From: Trueperaceae bacterium
GTDB lineage: Bacteria > Deinococcota > Deinococci > Deinococcales > Trueperaceae
Length of the DNA: 64,000 nucleotides
Direction: 5' to 3'
NCBI GenBank assembly: GCA_023954415.1
Contig: JAMLIB010000004.1
Location: 1-64,000 of the forward strand
In this document: in pieces, positions 8,654 through 16,982 of the stretch
How the letters are laid out: every line of letters begins with the position of its first letter
Numbering within the stretch: the stretch's first letter is position 1
Position numbers and translations under genes: made by a program
The notes under the pieces: generated by a model
Told to the model about the DNA's origin: nothing
Databases searched by the model: none
The model's input: the letters and a program-made list of their open reading frames with translations, nothing else

Positions 8654-9574
8654 GTGGCAGCCTTCAAGGACTACTACAAGACGTTGGGTGTCGCCAAGGA
8701 CGCCGGGCTGGAGGAGATCCGTCGCGCTTTCCGCAAGCTCGCGGCCAAGCATCACCCGGACCGCAACCCGGGCGACAAGGGCGCGGAGGAGCGCTTCAAG
8801 GAGATCAACGAGGCCTACACGGTCCTCTCCGACGAGGAGAAGCGCAAGTTCTACGACCAGTACGGCACTGGCTCCCCACCGCCCTTCGAGCAGGCCGGCC
8901 AGCAGTACGGCGGCGCGCGGTTCCGCGAAGCGTCCCCGGAGGAGTTCGCAGGCTTCTCCGACTTCTTCCAGTCGCTCTTCGGTGGCGCGGGCGGTTTCGG
9001 CGGCGCCGGCGGCCACGCCGTGTACTCGAGCGACTTCGGCGGCCGCTCCGTCAGGAGCGACCCGTTCGACTTCGGGTCGCCCCGGCCACAGAACGTCGAG
9101 GCGCGCCTCGACGTCGGCGTGTTGGACGCCTACCGCGGCGGTCCGACCTCCATCCGCGTCGGGGACAAGAGCCTCGAGGTCACCATCCCGAAGGGCACGC
9201 GTGACGGCGCCAAGTTGAGGCTCCGCGGGCAGGCCCCCGGCGGAGGCGATCTCATCTTGCACGTGCGTCACCTGCCCAGCCCGACCTTCACGGTCGAAGG
9301 CGACTCCGTGCGCGTCAAGCTCCGCGTCCCCGACTACCTGGCGGCCTTGGGCGGCACCGTCAGGGTGCCGACCCTCGACGGCGAGGTCGACATGACCTTG
9401 CCCGCCGGCTCATCCAGCGGGCGGGTCCTGCGGCTGCGCGGCCAGGGCTGGCCGACGGCCGACGGCCGCGGCGACGAGTTCGCCGAGGTGCGCGTCGGCG
9501 TGCCGGAGCAGTTGAGCGCGGAGCAGAGGCGCCTGTACGAGGAGCTCAAAGGCCTCGGTCAAGACACGGCCTAG
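8654..9574 (+). CDS. dnaJ: DnaJ co-chaperone lacking the zinc-finger domain
   Basis: A 306-residue Hsp40. The J-domain occupies residues ~5-70 with the HPD motif (AAKHHPDRNPG) that stimulates DnaK ATPase. A Gly/Phe-rich linker (~100-150) follows, then two beta-sandwich peptide-binding domains. There is no cysteine in the protein, so the CxxCxGxG zinc-binding region is absent, as in the Thermus DnaJ and CbpA-type proteins. A GTG start with GGAG 7-8 nt upstream is used. In Thermus a small dafA gene follows dnaJ; the 123 nt after this gene contain no equivalent. Confidence 0.93.
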   Translation: MAAFKDYYKTLGVAKDAGLEEIRRAFRKLAAKHHPDRNPGDKGAEERFKEINEAYTVLSDEEKRKFYDQYGTGSPPPFEQAGQQYGGARFREASPEEFAGFSDFFQSLFGGAGGFGGAGGHAVYSSDFGGRSVRSDPFDFGSPRPQNVEARLDVGVLDAYRGGPTSIRVGDKSLEVTIPKGTRDGAKLRLRGQAPGGGDLILHVRHLPSPTFTVEGDSVRVKLRVPDYLAALGGTVRVPTLDGEVDMTLPAGSSSGRVLRLRGQGWPTADGRGDEFAEVRVGVPEQLSAEQRRLYEELKGLGQDTA

Positions 9575-9684
9575 GCCGACCGCGGCGCGGGTCGACACCC
9601 TGCCCTCGCCTAGGCGCAGGCGTGCCGCCGCCGGGGCCGGTCTGCGGGCCGGTCGGGCGAGCCATACGGGTGAGGCGCAGGTGT

Positions 9685-9690
9685 TAGCCT
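9685..9690 (+). promoter_or_regulatory. -10 box for a probable leaderless transcript
   Basis: TAGCCT lies exactly 7 nt before the ATG at 9698 and no Shine-Dalgarno is present, the arrangement known for leaderless mRNAs in Deinococcus relatives. No good -35 is seen. Confidence 0.45.
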
Positions 9691-9697
9691 GCCTGCC

Positions 9698-10687
9698 ATG
9701 ACTCGACTCCCGGCCTCCCGCCGCGCACTCAAAACCCTTGCGCTCCTAGCGACGTCCCTCCTCCTCTCCGGAGCGTTCGCCCAGACCGGGACCGAAGCCG
9801 GCGCCGCCCCCACCGACCCGGTCGTCCTGCGCCTCGGCGCCTACGAAGAGCGCGCCAGCGACTTCGCCTGGCGCTTCGGCGTTACGCTTCGCGGCGTCGC
9901 CGCCCAGCAAGGCCAACCGTACAGCGAGGAGTTCGCGGCGAGCCTTTGGAGCCTGATCCCCTACTACCTCGACCAGCGGACGCAGGAAGTCGCGCTCGTG
10001 GCCGAGGCGCGGCGCCGCGGCCTCACGCCGGACGCCGACAAGCTCGAGTCGACCCTGGAGAGCGTCAAGGCCGGCCTCGCCGAGGGCGAGGAGTTCGACG
10101 CGGTCGTCCGCCAGGCCGGCTTCCCTGGTGAGGCGGCCCTCGTCTCGATGATCGAGGAGTCCGACCTCATCCAGCAGCTCCTCACCGCCGTCCACGACGA
10201 GGCCGCCGCCGGCGTGACCGACGACCAGGTGCGGGTGCGCTACCTGGCCGAGCGCACGCGCTTCACGCAGCCCGAGCAGTACTGCGCCAAGCACATCCTC
10301 GTACCGGAGGAGGCCACCGCTCGCGACCTGCTCACCAGGCTCGCGCTCGGCTCCGACTTCGGGGAGCTGGCCGCCGAGTTCGGCACGGACGGCACCAAGA
10401 GCCGTGGCGGCGACCTCGGCTGCTTCGGGCTCGGCGCCATGGTGCCGGAGTTCGAGGCCGCGGTGGTGGCCGCGCCGGTCGGCGAGAGCGTCGGGCCCGT
10501 ACAGACCCAGTTCGGCTACCACCTCGTCCTCGTCTACGACCACACGCCCGCGCGCGTCAGGCCGCTCGGCGAGGTCGAGGGGTCGGCTCGCGAGCTCGTC
10601 GTGTCCACCGCCGCTGACGCCCTCCTGAACGGCATCATCGACGGCGCCGCCGTGCTCACCTACCCGGAGAACCTGCCCGCCTTCTGA
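9698..10687 (+). CDS. Exported peptidyl-prolyl cis-trans isomerase, PpiC/parvulin (SurA/PrsA-like)
   Basis: A 329-residue extracytoplasmic folding factor. A cleavable signal peptide (residues 1-29, ending SGAFAQ) precedes a helical chaperone region (~35-190). One parvulin domain (~195-295) follows, with the landmarks CAKHILV, SDFGELAAEFG, SRGGDLG and a C-terminal FGYHLVLV strand. Enzymes of this class help secreted and outer-membrane proteins fold. It is probably transcribed alone from the leaderless-type promoter just upstream. Confidence 0.88.
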   Translation: MTRLPASRRALKTLALLATSLLLSGAFAQTGTEAGAAPTDPVVLRLGAYEERASDFAWRFGVTLRGVAAQQGQPYSEEFAASLWSLIPYYLDQRTQEVALVAEARRRGLTPDADKLESTLESVKAGLAEGEEFDAVVRQAGFPGEAALVSMIEESDLIQQLLTAVHDEAAAGVTDDQVRVRYLAERTRFTQPEQYCAKHILVPEEATARDLLTRLALGSDFGELAAEFGTDGTKSRGGDLGCFGLGAMVPEFEAAVVAAPVGESVGPVQTQFGYHLVLVYDHTPARVRPLGEVEGSARELVVSTAADALLNGIIDGAAVLTYPENLPAF

Positions 10688-10843
10688 TTCCGCGCCCCGC
10701 CCACGTTCCAAGTTCGTGATGACGAGCGCGGGCAGGGCGGTGTAAGAGGCTCGTCAGCGGCCCGACGGTAGCTTGATCATGCGCGCTGGAGGCGAGGCGC
10801 ATTGGCCTTCCCCTTCCCGTTGCGTCGCGGACCCCGGCGCGCG

Positions 10844-10900
10844 CCAAACGGCGGCGGCGTGTCCCCCAACATAAGGGGCGCGCCGCCGCCAAGCGTTTGG
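10844..10900. repeat. Long imperfect inverted repeat
   Basis: The outer arms CCAAACG (10844-10850) and CGTTTGG (10894-10900) enclose GCGGCGGCG (10851-10859) with its complement near 10881-10889. Inside that, CCCC (10863-10866) faces GGGG (10875-10878), giving a single ~57-nt hairpin with an A-rich loop. It lies 157 nt after the PPIase stop and 71 nt before the next start, with no U-tract. It could be a terminator or a REP-like element. The remainder of the 10688-10971 gap shows nothing else I can support. Confidence 0.55.
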
Positions 10901-10959
10901 GACCCGCGACCGCGGCCGGAGCGCCGGCGTCCTGCTCGCTCGCTCGGGGTCGGCGGCGT

Positions 10960-10965
10960 TAGGCT
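10960..10965 (+). promoter_or_regulatory. -10 box for a probable leaderless transcript
   Basis: TAGGCT is 6 nt before the ATG at 10972 and no ribosome binding site is present. Confidence 0.45.
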
Positions 10966-10971
10966 CGCCCC

Positions 10972-13065
10972 ATGAGCAGCCGCAACCGTCTGGCAGGCGA
11001 GCCGAGCCCGTACCTGCGCCAGCACGCGCACGACCCGGTCGACTGGTACCCGTGGGGCGCCGCCGCCTTCGAGGACGCGCGGGCGCTGGACAAGCCCATG
11101 CTCCTGTCCATCGGTTACTCCTCCTGCCACTGGTGTCATGTCATGGCGCGGGAGTCGTTCCGCGACCCAGCGGTGGCGGAGGTCATGAACCGCGAGTTCG
11201 TGAACGTCAAGGTGGACAGGGAGGAGCGACCGGACGTCGACGCCGTCTACATGGCGGCCGTCCAGGCCATGACGGGGAGCGGCGGCTGGCCCCTCACGGT
11301 GATCGTCACGCCGAGCGGCGAGCCCTTCTACGGCGGCACGTACTTCCCGCCGGAAGACCGCCCCGGCATGCCGTCCTTCCGGCGGGTGCTCGCCTCGCTC
11401 GCCGCTGCTTGGCGCGACAGGCGCGCGGACGTGCTCGCCGCCGCCGCCGACCTGGGGACCGCGCTGAGGCGCCTAGAGGCTCCCGGGTTCGCACCGGGGG
11501 AGGCTGATGGCGCCGAGGTGGCGCGGGCGGCCGTGGCTCGGCTCGTCGCCATGGAGGACGCCGAGAACGGCGGCTTCGGCGGCGCCCCGAAGTTTCCCCT
11601 TCACGAAGCGCTCCGCTTGCTCCTCGAGGCCGGTGACGACGCCGGCAGGGGCGTGGCGTTGCGCGCCCTCGACGCGATGGCGGCAGGCGGCATCTTCGAC
11701 CAGTTGGGCGGGGGCTTCTTCCGCTACTCGGTCGACGCCGGCTGGCGCGTCCCGCACTTCGAGAAGATGCTCTACGACAACGCGGCGTTCGTTCGCGCCT
11801 ACGCCGGCGCCTTCCGACTCACGGGCGAGGAGCGGTACCGGCGGGTCGCGCTCGCAACGGTCGCCTGGCTGGAGCGCGACCTGACGGCGGAGGACGGCGC
11901 CTTCTATAGCGCGCTCGACGCCGAGTCCGAAGGGGAGGAAGGGAAGTACTACGTCTGGACCCGCGCCGAGCTCGACGACGCCCTGGGGGGCGAGGTCGCG
12001 CGGCTCGCGGCGCAGCGCTACGGCATCGGTTGGGGCGGGACCGGTGGCCGGCACGTAGTCGGCGCCCCACTAGGCGACGTGCCGCGCTGCGCCGCGAGCG
12101 TGGCGGCGGTGGCCGCGGCGACCACGACAGACGCGGCGACCACCACGGACGCGGTGGGAGTCGAGCGTCTGCTGGAAGGCGCGCGCGAACGGCTGCTCGC
12201 CCGCCGCGCGCTCCGGCCCAAGCCGGCCACGGACGACAAGGTCCTCGCTTCCTGGAACGGCCTGGCCATCGGTGCCCTGGCCGACGCGTCGGTGGCGCTC
12301 GGGGAGCGGCGCCTCGCCTCGGTGGCGGCCAGGGCGGCGGACGCGATCAGGGAGCGCCTGTGGGTCGACGGGCGCCTCTGGCACTCGTCGTGCGCCGGCG
12401 AGCGCCGCGTCGAGGGGCTGCTCGAGGACTACGCCTACCTGGGCCTCGGCCTCGTCGCCCTGCACCGCGCCACGCTCGACGGGCGCCAGCTCGCCTGGGC
12501 GCTGGAGCTGGCTGACGCCGTCGCGGCACGTTTCGCGGACGGCTCCGGCGTCGGCTTCTTCAGCGTTGCCGAGGGCGACGCGCGGCTGATCGCGCGCCCC
12601 AAGGGGTTCCTGGACGGCGCCACCCCGAGCGAGAACGCGGCCGCCGCGGAGCTCACGTGGTGGGCGGCGCGCTACCGCGACGCTGCGGCGGCCTTGGCGC
12701 TCTCCGAGGCCGCCGTGGCCGGGACCGCCGCCGCGGCTGCGGAGGCGCCTCAAGCTTTGGCGTCGAGCGCGCGGCTCGCGCGCCTCCAGTCCGGCGAGCA
12801 GCGCGAGGTCGTGATCGTAGGCGGGTCGCGCGCGGAGTTGGCGGGCCTGCGCGACGCGCTGGAAGCCGTCGTCGACCCGGGGCTGCTGGTCCTGGCCGTA
12901 GAGCGGAGCTCGCCGGCGGAGCTCCTGCGCCTCCCGCTCCTGGAAGGGCGCCTCGGCGCCCTGGCCGGCGGCCCGCCGCGGGCCTACGTGTGCCGCGCGG
13001 GCGTCTGCCGGCTGCCTGTGGGCACCGCCGAGGAGCTGGGCGGCGAGCTCGCTAGCGGCCGTTAG
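10972..13065 (+). CDS. DUF255 thioredoxin-domain protein (YyaL / SSP411 family)
   Basis: A 697-residue, apparently cytoplasmic protein. The N-terminal thioredoxin-like DUF255 domain (1-~165) opens with [21 protein letters not shown] in the family pattern and has the redox-type motif C52-H-W-C55. The rest is a long (alpha/alpha)6-barrel related to N-acylglucosamine 2-epimerase, with the family landmark [13 protein letters not shown] short TTTDA-type duplication sits near residue 385. The biochemical role of this widely conserved family is not established; thiol-redox and glycan-binding functions have been suggested from its domains. It appears to be monocistronic. Confidence 0.9.
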   Translation: MSSRNRLAGEPSPYLRQHAHDPVDWYPWGAAAFEDARALDKPMLLSIGYSSCHWCHVMARESFRDPAVAEVMNREFVNVKVDREERPDVDAVYMAAVQAMTGSGGWPLTVIVTPSGEPFYGGTYFPPEDRPGMPSFRRVLASLAAAWRDRRADVLAAAADLGTALRRLEAPGFAPGEADGAEVARAAVARLVAMEDAENGGFGGAPKFPLHEALRLLLEAGDDAGRGVALRALDAMAAGGIFDQLGGGFFRYSVDAGWRVPHFEKMLYDNAAFVRAYAGAFRLTGEERYRRVALATVAWLERDLTAEDGAFYSALDAESEGEEGKYYVWTRAELDDALGGEVARLAAQRYGIGWGGTGGRHVVGAPLGDVPRCAASVAAVAAATTTDAATTTDAVGVERLLEGARERLLARRALRPKPATDDKVLASWNGLAIGALADASVALGERRLASVAARAADAIRERLWVDGRLWHSSCAGERRVEGLLEDYAYLGLGLVALHRATLDGRQLAWALELADAVAARFADGSGVGFFSVAEGDARLIARPKGFLDGATPSENAAAAELTWWAARYRDAAAALALSEAAVAGTAAAAAEAPQALASSARLARLQSGEQREVVIVGGSRAELAGLRDALEAVVDPGLLVLAVERSSPAELLRLPLLEGRLGALAGGPPRAYVCRAGVCRLPVGTAEELGGELASGR

Positions 13066-13111
13066 CCGCGGTTCGGCCGTGGCGCCACCGCCGCCCCGCG
13101 CGAGACCCGTC

Positions 13112-13876
13112 TCACCGCCCCCGGCCGGGCTCGCGGCTGAGCATGAGCACCGTCGCCGCGTGGTCGTGAGTGGTGACACGCCACCCGGCAGGGACGAGCT
13201 CGGCGCGCAACCCCTCTGGGGTGATGGGCGTCCAGTGGCCGGGGAAGCGCTCCGCGCGCAGTAGCCGCCCGTCGGCGTCGCGCACCTCGTACTCGCTGCT
13301 CGGCCGCCCGTCCGCCCCGGCGGGCAGGTAGCGGGCGATGTAACGGTGCACGCCGATCCGGCGCTCCTCCACGACCGCCTCGGACCGTGGCTCCGCCGTC
13401 GCGTTCACGGTGACGACCCCGACCCCGCCGCCCGCGAGGCGCGCCGCCAGCGCGGAGAAGGTCAGCGCGCGGTCGGCGGGGCTCACATGGCCGAGCATGT
13501 GCGCGCACACGAACCCAGCCACCTCCTCCGGCAGCTCGTCGAACGCGTCGGGCACGGACCCGGCGACGACCGTGACCCTGCTCGTCAACTCGGGGTCGTC
13601 CGCTAGCCTGGCGGGGAGCACGGCCCGCATCGTCACCGACGGCTCCACCGCGACGACCCGCGCCCGCGTGGCCTGAGCGAGCTGGCGCACGCCGAGCCCC
13701 GTGCCGGCACCGAGGTCGAGCACGACGGCGTCCGGCCGAAGGCCACCGAACGCGGCCGCCAGCGCCGGACGAAGGCGCCGGCGGGCCGCGGCGACGAACA
13801 GGTCGTGGAACTCGCCCAGCCGGTCGTAGCCGGCCGTAGGCGCTTCGGCAACACGGTCGGAAGCGGTCTTGGTCAT
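13112..13876 (-). CDS. Class I SAM-dependent methyltransferase
   Basis: A 254-residue Rossmann methyltransferase. SAM-binding motif I reads VVLDLGAGTGLGV (about residues 48-60), the acidic end of strand 2 is VVAVEPSVTM, and the rest follows a Methyltransf_11-like layout. The C-terminal third carries a small beta-rich region (RYLPAGADGRPSSEYEVRD as two adjacent pieces). I start at the ATG at 13876 because GAGGAG sits 5 nt upstream; a longer in-frame extension to 13972 lacks such a site. The substrate is unknown. It is convergent with the DUF255 gene (46 nt apart). Confidence 0.85.
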   Translation of the reverse strand: MTKTASDRVAEAPTAGYDRLGEFHDLFVAAARRRLRPALAAAFGGLRPDAVVLDLGAGTGLGVRQLAQATRARVVAVEPSVTMRAVLPARLADDPELTSRVTVVAGSVPDAFDELPEEVAGFVCAHMLGHVSPADRALTFSALAARLAGGGVGVVTVNATAEPRSEAVVEERRIGVHRYIARYLPAGADGRPSSEYEVRDADGRLLRAERFPGHWTPITPEGLRAELVPAGWRVTTHDHAATVLMLSREPGRGR

Positions 13877-13965
13877 GGGGTCTCCTCGAACGCCCGGTCC
13901 TCCGGGAGCGTCGTGACGCCACCGTGATGAACGATCAGGCAGCGTAACCGATGGCCTCACCCGAG

Positions 13966-13994
13966 TTGACACCCGGCCAAGGGTGGCCGATGCT
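13966..13994 (+). promoter_or_regulatory. Possible promoter for the 14115 membrane protein
   Basis: A perfect TTGACA (13966-13971) is followed after 17 bp by a weak -10, GATGCT (13989-13994). The leader would be ~115 nt. The 13877-14114 gap shows no other feature. Confidence 0.35.
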
Positions 13995-14114
13995 TGAGTC
14001 CGTCGCCGGCCGGCGCCCTTCTATCGCAGAAGCGCGAACGAGCGTGGCACACGTGTCGCAGACCGCGCCGGGCGCCGCTGCCAGGCCGTCCGACAGGACT
14101 TCTCGGAGGAACTC

Positions 14115-14543
14115 ATGTACGACTTCGTACTGACACTACATAACTACCTGCGCTGGGCGTTGCTCCTGGTCGGCCTGGCCGCCCTGGTGCTCGCCTGGTC
14201 GGGCGCGGCCTCGCGCGGGCGCTGGACGCCGCCGCAGGTCAACCTCGGCCGGCTCTTCACGGGCCTCTTCGACCTGCAGGTCCTCGTCGGCATCCTCCTG
14301 TACGCGGTCCTGAGCCCCCTCACGACCGGCGCGTTCAAGAACATGGGCGCCGCCATGAAGAACCCCGACCTGCGCTTCTTCGTCGCGGAGCACCTGGTCG
14401 GCATGCTGATCGCAGCGGTGCTCGTGCATATCGGGGCGGCGCGCGCGAAGCGCAAGGACTCTCCGCTGCAGGCCGCCATCTTCTACACGCTTGCGTTCAT
14501 CGTCGTCATCGCCTCCATCCCCTGGGAGCGCCCCCTCTTCTAG
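14115..14543 (+). CDS. Small four-helix membrane protein of unknown function
   Basis: A 142-residue integral membrane protein with four predicted helices at about residues 10-28, 48-68, 90-107 and 120-135. Helix-associated histidines (H9 in LTLHNYLRW, and EHLVGM and VLVHIGA near the third helix) resemble the spacing in small cytochrome b-like membrane proteins, but no heme family can be assigned with confidence. A GGAGG site 6-7 nt before the ATG supports the start. It stands alone, upstream of the AddB-like gene, and I do not recognise its function. Confidence 0.75.
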   Translation: MYDFVLTLHNYLRWALLLVGLAALVLAWSGAASRGRWTPPQVNLGRLFTGLFDLQVLVGILLYAVLSPLTTGAFKNMGAAMKNPDLRFFVAEHLVGMLIAAVLVHIGAARAKRKDSPLQAAIFYTLAFIVVIASIPWERPLF

Positions 14544-14636
14544 CCGCAAGTCGGACCCGGCGGCCCCGGCGGGCTCATCGCTCCCCACCACGCCTAGCGC
14601 GTCGGGGGCGCGTCAGGACGCGTCGCAGGCTGCTCG

Positions 14637-14642
14637 TATGAT
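14637..14642 (+). promoter_or_regulatory. -10 box for a probable leaderless addB-addA transcript
   Basis: TATGAT, close to the -10 consensus, lies 6 nt before the GTG at 14649 and there is no Shine-Dalgarno. The 14544-14636 stretch holds no other clear signal. Confidence 0.5.
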
Positions 14643-14648
14643 GCCCGG

Positions 14649-16982
14649 GTGAAGCTAGCCGTCACGGTCGGCCCACCCGGCTCGGGTCGCACGGAGCGCA
14701 TGCTCGCGGCCGCCAGGGCGGCGTGCGACGCAGGCAAGCGGGTCTGGTGGGTGGGGCTGCCCGCGCAGCGCGCCCACGTCCTGCACCGGCTCACGGCCAA
14801 CGGTTACGCGGCCCTCGGCTTCGAGTTCATGAGCGCCCAGCAGCTCTACTACCGGCTGCTGACGCAGGCGACCGCGATCCTGCCGCTCGTGGTGGGCAGC
14901 GCGCGGCTCGTGCGCGTCGTCGAGGCGCTTCACGCGGTCGGGCACGCCCTGCCAACGCCGGGCGAGGCGCGGCTCTTCGCCGCTGCCATAGCCGAGGCCA
15001 AGCGCTTCGCGGTCGATGCGGAGGCCTACGAGCGCCTCGCCGTCGACGGCGAGCAGCGGCGGTTCGCCGCCGTCTACCGCGCCTACCAGGCGGGCATGCG
15101 CGGCGTGTGGGACTACGACGACGCCCGCAGCGCCGCGGTCGACCTCGTTGGTCGTGAGCAGTGCGCGGTCGGGGCCGATCTAGTCATCGTGGACGGCCTG
15201 CGTGAGGTCGGCCCGCTCGAGCTGCGCTTCCTCCGCGGGCTCGCCAAGCATGTCGCAGTGCGCCTCACGTTGCCGGCCCTCCCGCCCGGCCTGGAAGCGG
15301 ACGAGGAGCTGCCGGCGCGCTCCGGCGCGGTCGTGGAACGTTACGTCGCCCCGAACCCGGTCACAGAGGCGAGATGGGTCATGAGTTCGCTCAAGCGCGA
15401 CCTCTTCGAGGGCGGCTTCCGGCCCCTCGACCTCGCGGTCATCGCACCGCCCGAGCGGGCGCGGGCGCTCACGGTCCTCGCCGAGGAGTACGGGGTGCCA
15501 CTGATGGACGAGTCCCCGCTTGCGCTGGCCGACGCGGGGCCGGGCCGGGCGCTCGTAGACCTCCTGGAGCTCCCGGAGCTTCCGACCGCCTCGCGCCTGC
15601 TGGCCGTTCCCGAGCTCGTGCCGCTCGGGCGCCTGGTGCTCGAGGCGGGGGTCGCGGGCAACGACGCCGTCACCGAGCTCGCGCGTCTTCACGAGTTGGA
15701 CGGGGTCTGGCGGAGGTGGCGGGGGCGGCTCGAGGTCGGCTCCGACCCGGTCGCGTGGGCGCGTGGCCTCATCGAGGAGGCGGTGCCGGGAGCGGCGCCC
15801 ACCTTCGCCGCCAACGCGCTGGCCAAGGCGCAGGAGGCGGCGCGCCTCGGCTCAGGGCCCGGCTTCAGGGCCTGGTGGGCGGCGCTGCTGCGTGACGCGC
15901 GTGAAGCGCGGCGCGAGCCGGCGGGTGTGGCGTTGCTCGACGCCACGCTCGCCTCCGGCCGGCGCTACCGCAAGGCCTACCTGCTCGGCGCCGTCGAGGG
16001 GGCGTACGGCGCGGGCGAGCGGGAGGACTATTTCCTGCCCGAGGAGCGCCGCTCCGAGCTGAGCGACTCCTTCGAGCGCCTTGGCCTGCCGCGGCGCTTC
16101 CAGGGCCGAGGCCCGGAGGTGGCCGCCGAGCTCTTGCAGCGCGCCGACCGGCTCGTGATCACGGCGCCGCACGGCGACCAGGGCGGCCGGTTCGTGCCGG
16201 ACGCCGCCCTGATGGGGGTGGGGGTGCCGGCTGGCCTCCCGGCCGTGCCGGTAGGCAGCCCGGTCGAGCTGGGCGCCGGCGCCCGCTTCACGGCGGACCT
16301 GAGCGCCGTTGCCCTCGGCGAGCCCTACGTCGAGAGCTTGAGGCGTTACCGGGAGTGCTCGTTCCGCTACTGGGGCGAGACCCTCGTGCGCGTCGAACAG
16401 CCGCCCGACGCGGCGCGCGCCTTGCGCGCCGCCCTCGTGCGCAGCGGGCCGGAGCCGTTGACGCCGGAGCGCATCGTCGACCTGGCCGTGGATCATCCGG
16501 CGTACGCGGGCTGGCTCGGGCGCCATGCCGAGCGCCTCGCCCGCCTCAAGTACGGCGTTACGCTCGGCGGGCGGCGGGGGTACGCGCTCGCCAGGCTCGA
16601 CGCCACGGAGCGACAGGAGCTCCAGGACGGCGGTAGGAACGTGACGATCTACCGCTTCGTCGCCTGGGGCGACGCGTGGGATGCCGGGAGCGCCGAGCAG
16701 GCCATGCGCGACCGCTGGACGGAGTACTGGGCCGTTGGGGCGCTGTTCGCGCAGCCGTCCTTCCAGGTCTCGGAGGCCCACATCGTCTTGTGGCCGATCG
16801 GGGGGGAGCCCATCGACCTGGCGCCGCGCGGCGTGCGGCCGGAGTGGCGGCGCGTCGTCGACCGCCGCCGCCTGGTGGAGGAGACGCTCCCAGCCTTCGA
16901 GCGCGGCGAGGTCCGGCCCAGCCCCGGCTTCGTGTGCCGTACTTGCCCAGTCTTCGACCTCTGCCGGGAGGGCGTGCGGTGA
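14649..16982 (+). CDS. addB: AddB-like subunit of a helicase-nuclease, Fe-S type
   Basis: A 777-residue partner of the AddA-type helicase. The N-terminus has an SF1-like fold with a degenerate P-loop, GPPGSGRT (residues 8-15), where Arg replaces the catalytic Lys. Four cysteines, C570, C763, C766 and C772 (C...CxxCx5C), match the [4Fe-4S] staple of AddB nuclease domains. The nuclease core between them seems degenerate: the expected DYK strand reads IYRF. This subunit probably works structurally and in sequence recognition in double-strand-break resection, while cutting is left to AddA. The GTG start follows a TATGAT box by 6 nt. Its TGA overlaps the addA GTG (GTGA). Confidence 0.82.
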   Translation: MKLAVTVGPPGSGRTERMLAAARAACDAGKRVWWVGLPAQRAHVLHRLTANGYAALGFEFMSAQQLYYRLLTQATAILPLVVGSARLVRVVEALHAVGHALPTPGEARLFAAAIAEAKRFAVDAEAYERLAVDGEQRRFAAVYRAYQAGMRGVWDYDDARSAAVDLVGREQCAVGADLVIVDGLREVGPLELRFLRGLAKHVAVRLTLPALPPGLEADEELPARSGAVVERYVAPNPVTEARWVMSSLKRDLFEGGFRPLDLAVIAPPERARALTVLAEEYGVPLMDESPLALADAGPGRALVDLLELPELPTASRLLAVPELVPLGRLVLEAGVAGNDAVTELARLHELDGVWRRWRGRLEVGSDPVAWARGLIEEAVPGAAPTFAANALAKAQEAARLGSGPGFRAWWAALLRDAREARREPAGVALLDATLASGRRYRKAYLLGAVEGAYGAGEREDYFLPEERRSELSDSFERLGLPRRFQGRGPEVAAELLQRADRLVITAPHGDQGGRFVPDAALMGVGVPAGLPAVPVGSPVELGAGARFTADLSAVALGEPYVESLRRYRECSFRYWGETLVRVEQPPDAARALRAALVRSGPEPLTPERIVDLAVDHPAYAGWLGRHAERLARLKYGVTLGGRRGYALARLDATERQELQDGGRNVTIYRFVAWGDAWDAGSAEQAMRDRWTEYWAVGALFAQPSFQVSEAHIVLWPIGGEPIDLAPRGVRPEWRRVVDRRRLVEETLPAFERGEVRPSPGFVCRTCPVFDLCREGVR

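Noticed and set aside
9575-9697. dafA gene after dnaJ, as in Thermus
   Set aside because: No open frame of suitable length or sequence in the 123-nt gap.
10777-11139. 120-codon minus-strand ORF in the gap before the DUF255 gene
   Set aside because: It crosses the inverted repeat, has poor codon bias and overlaps the start of a recognised gene.
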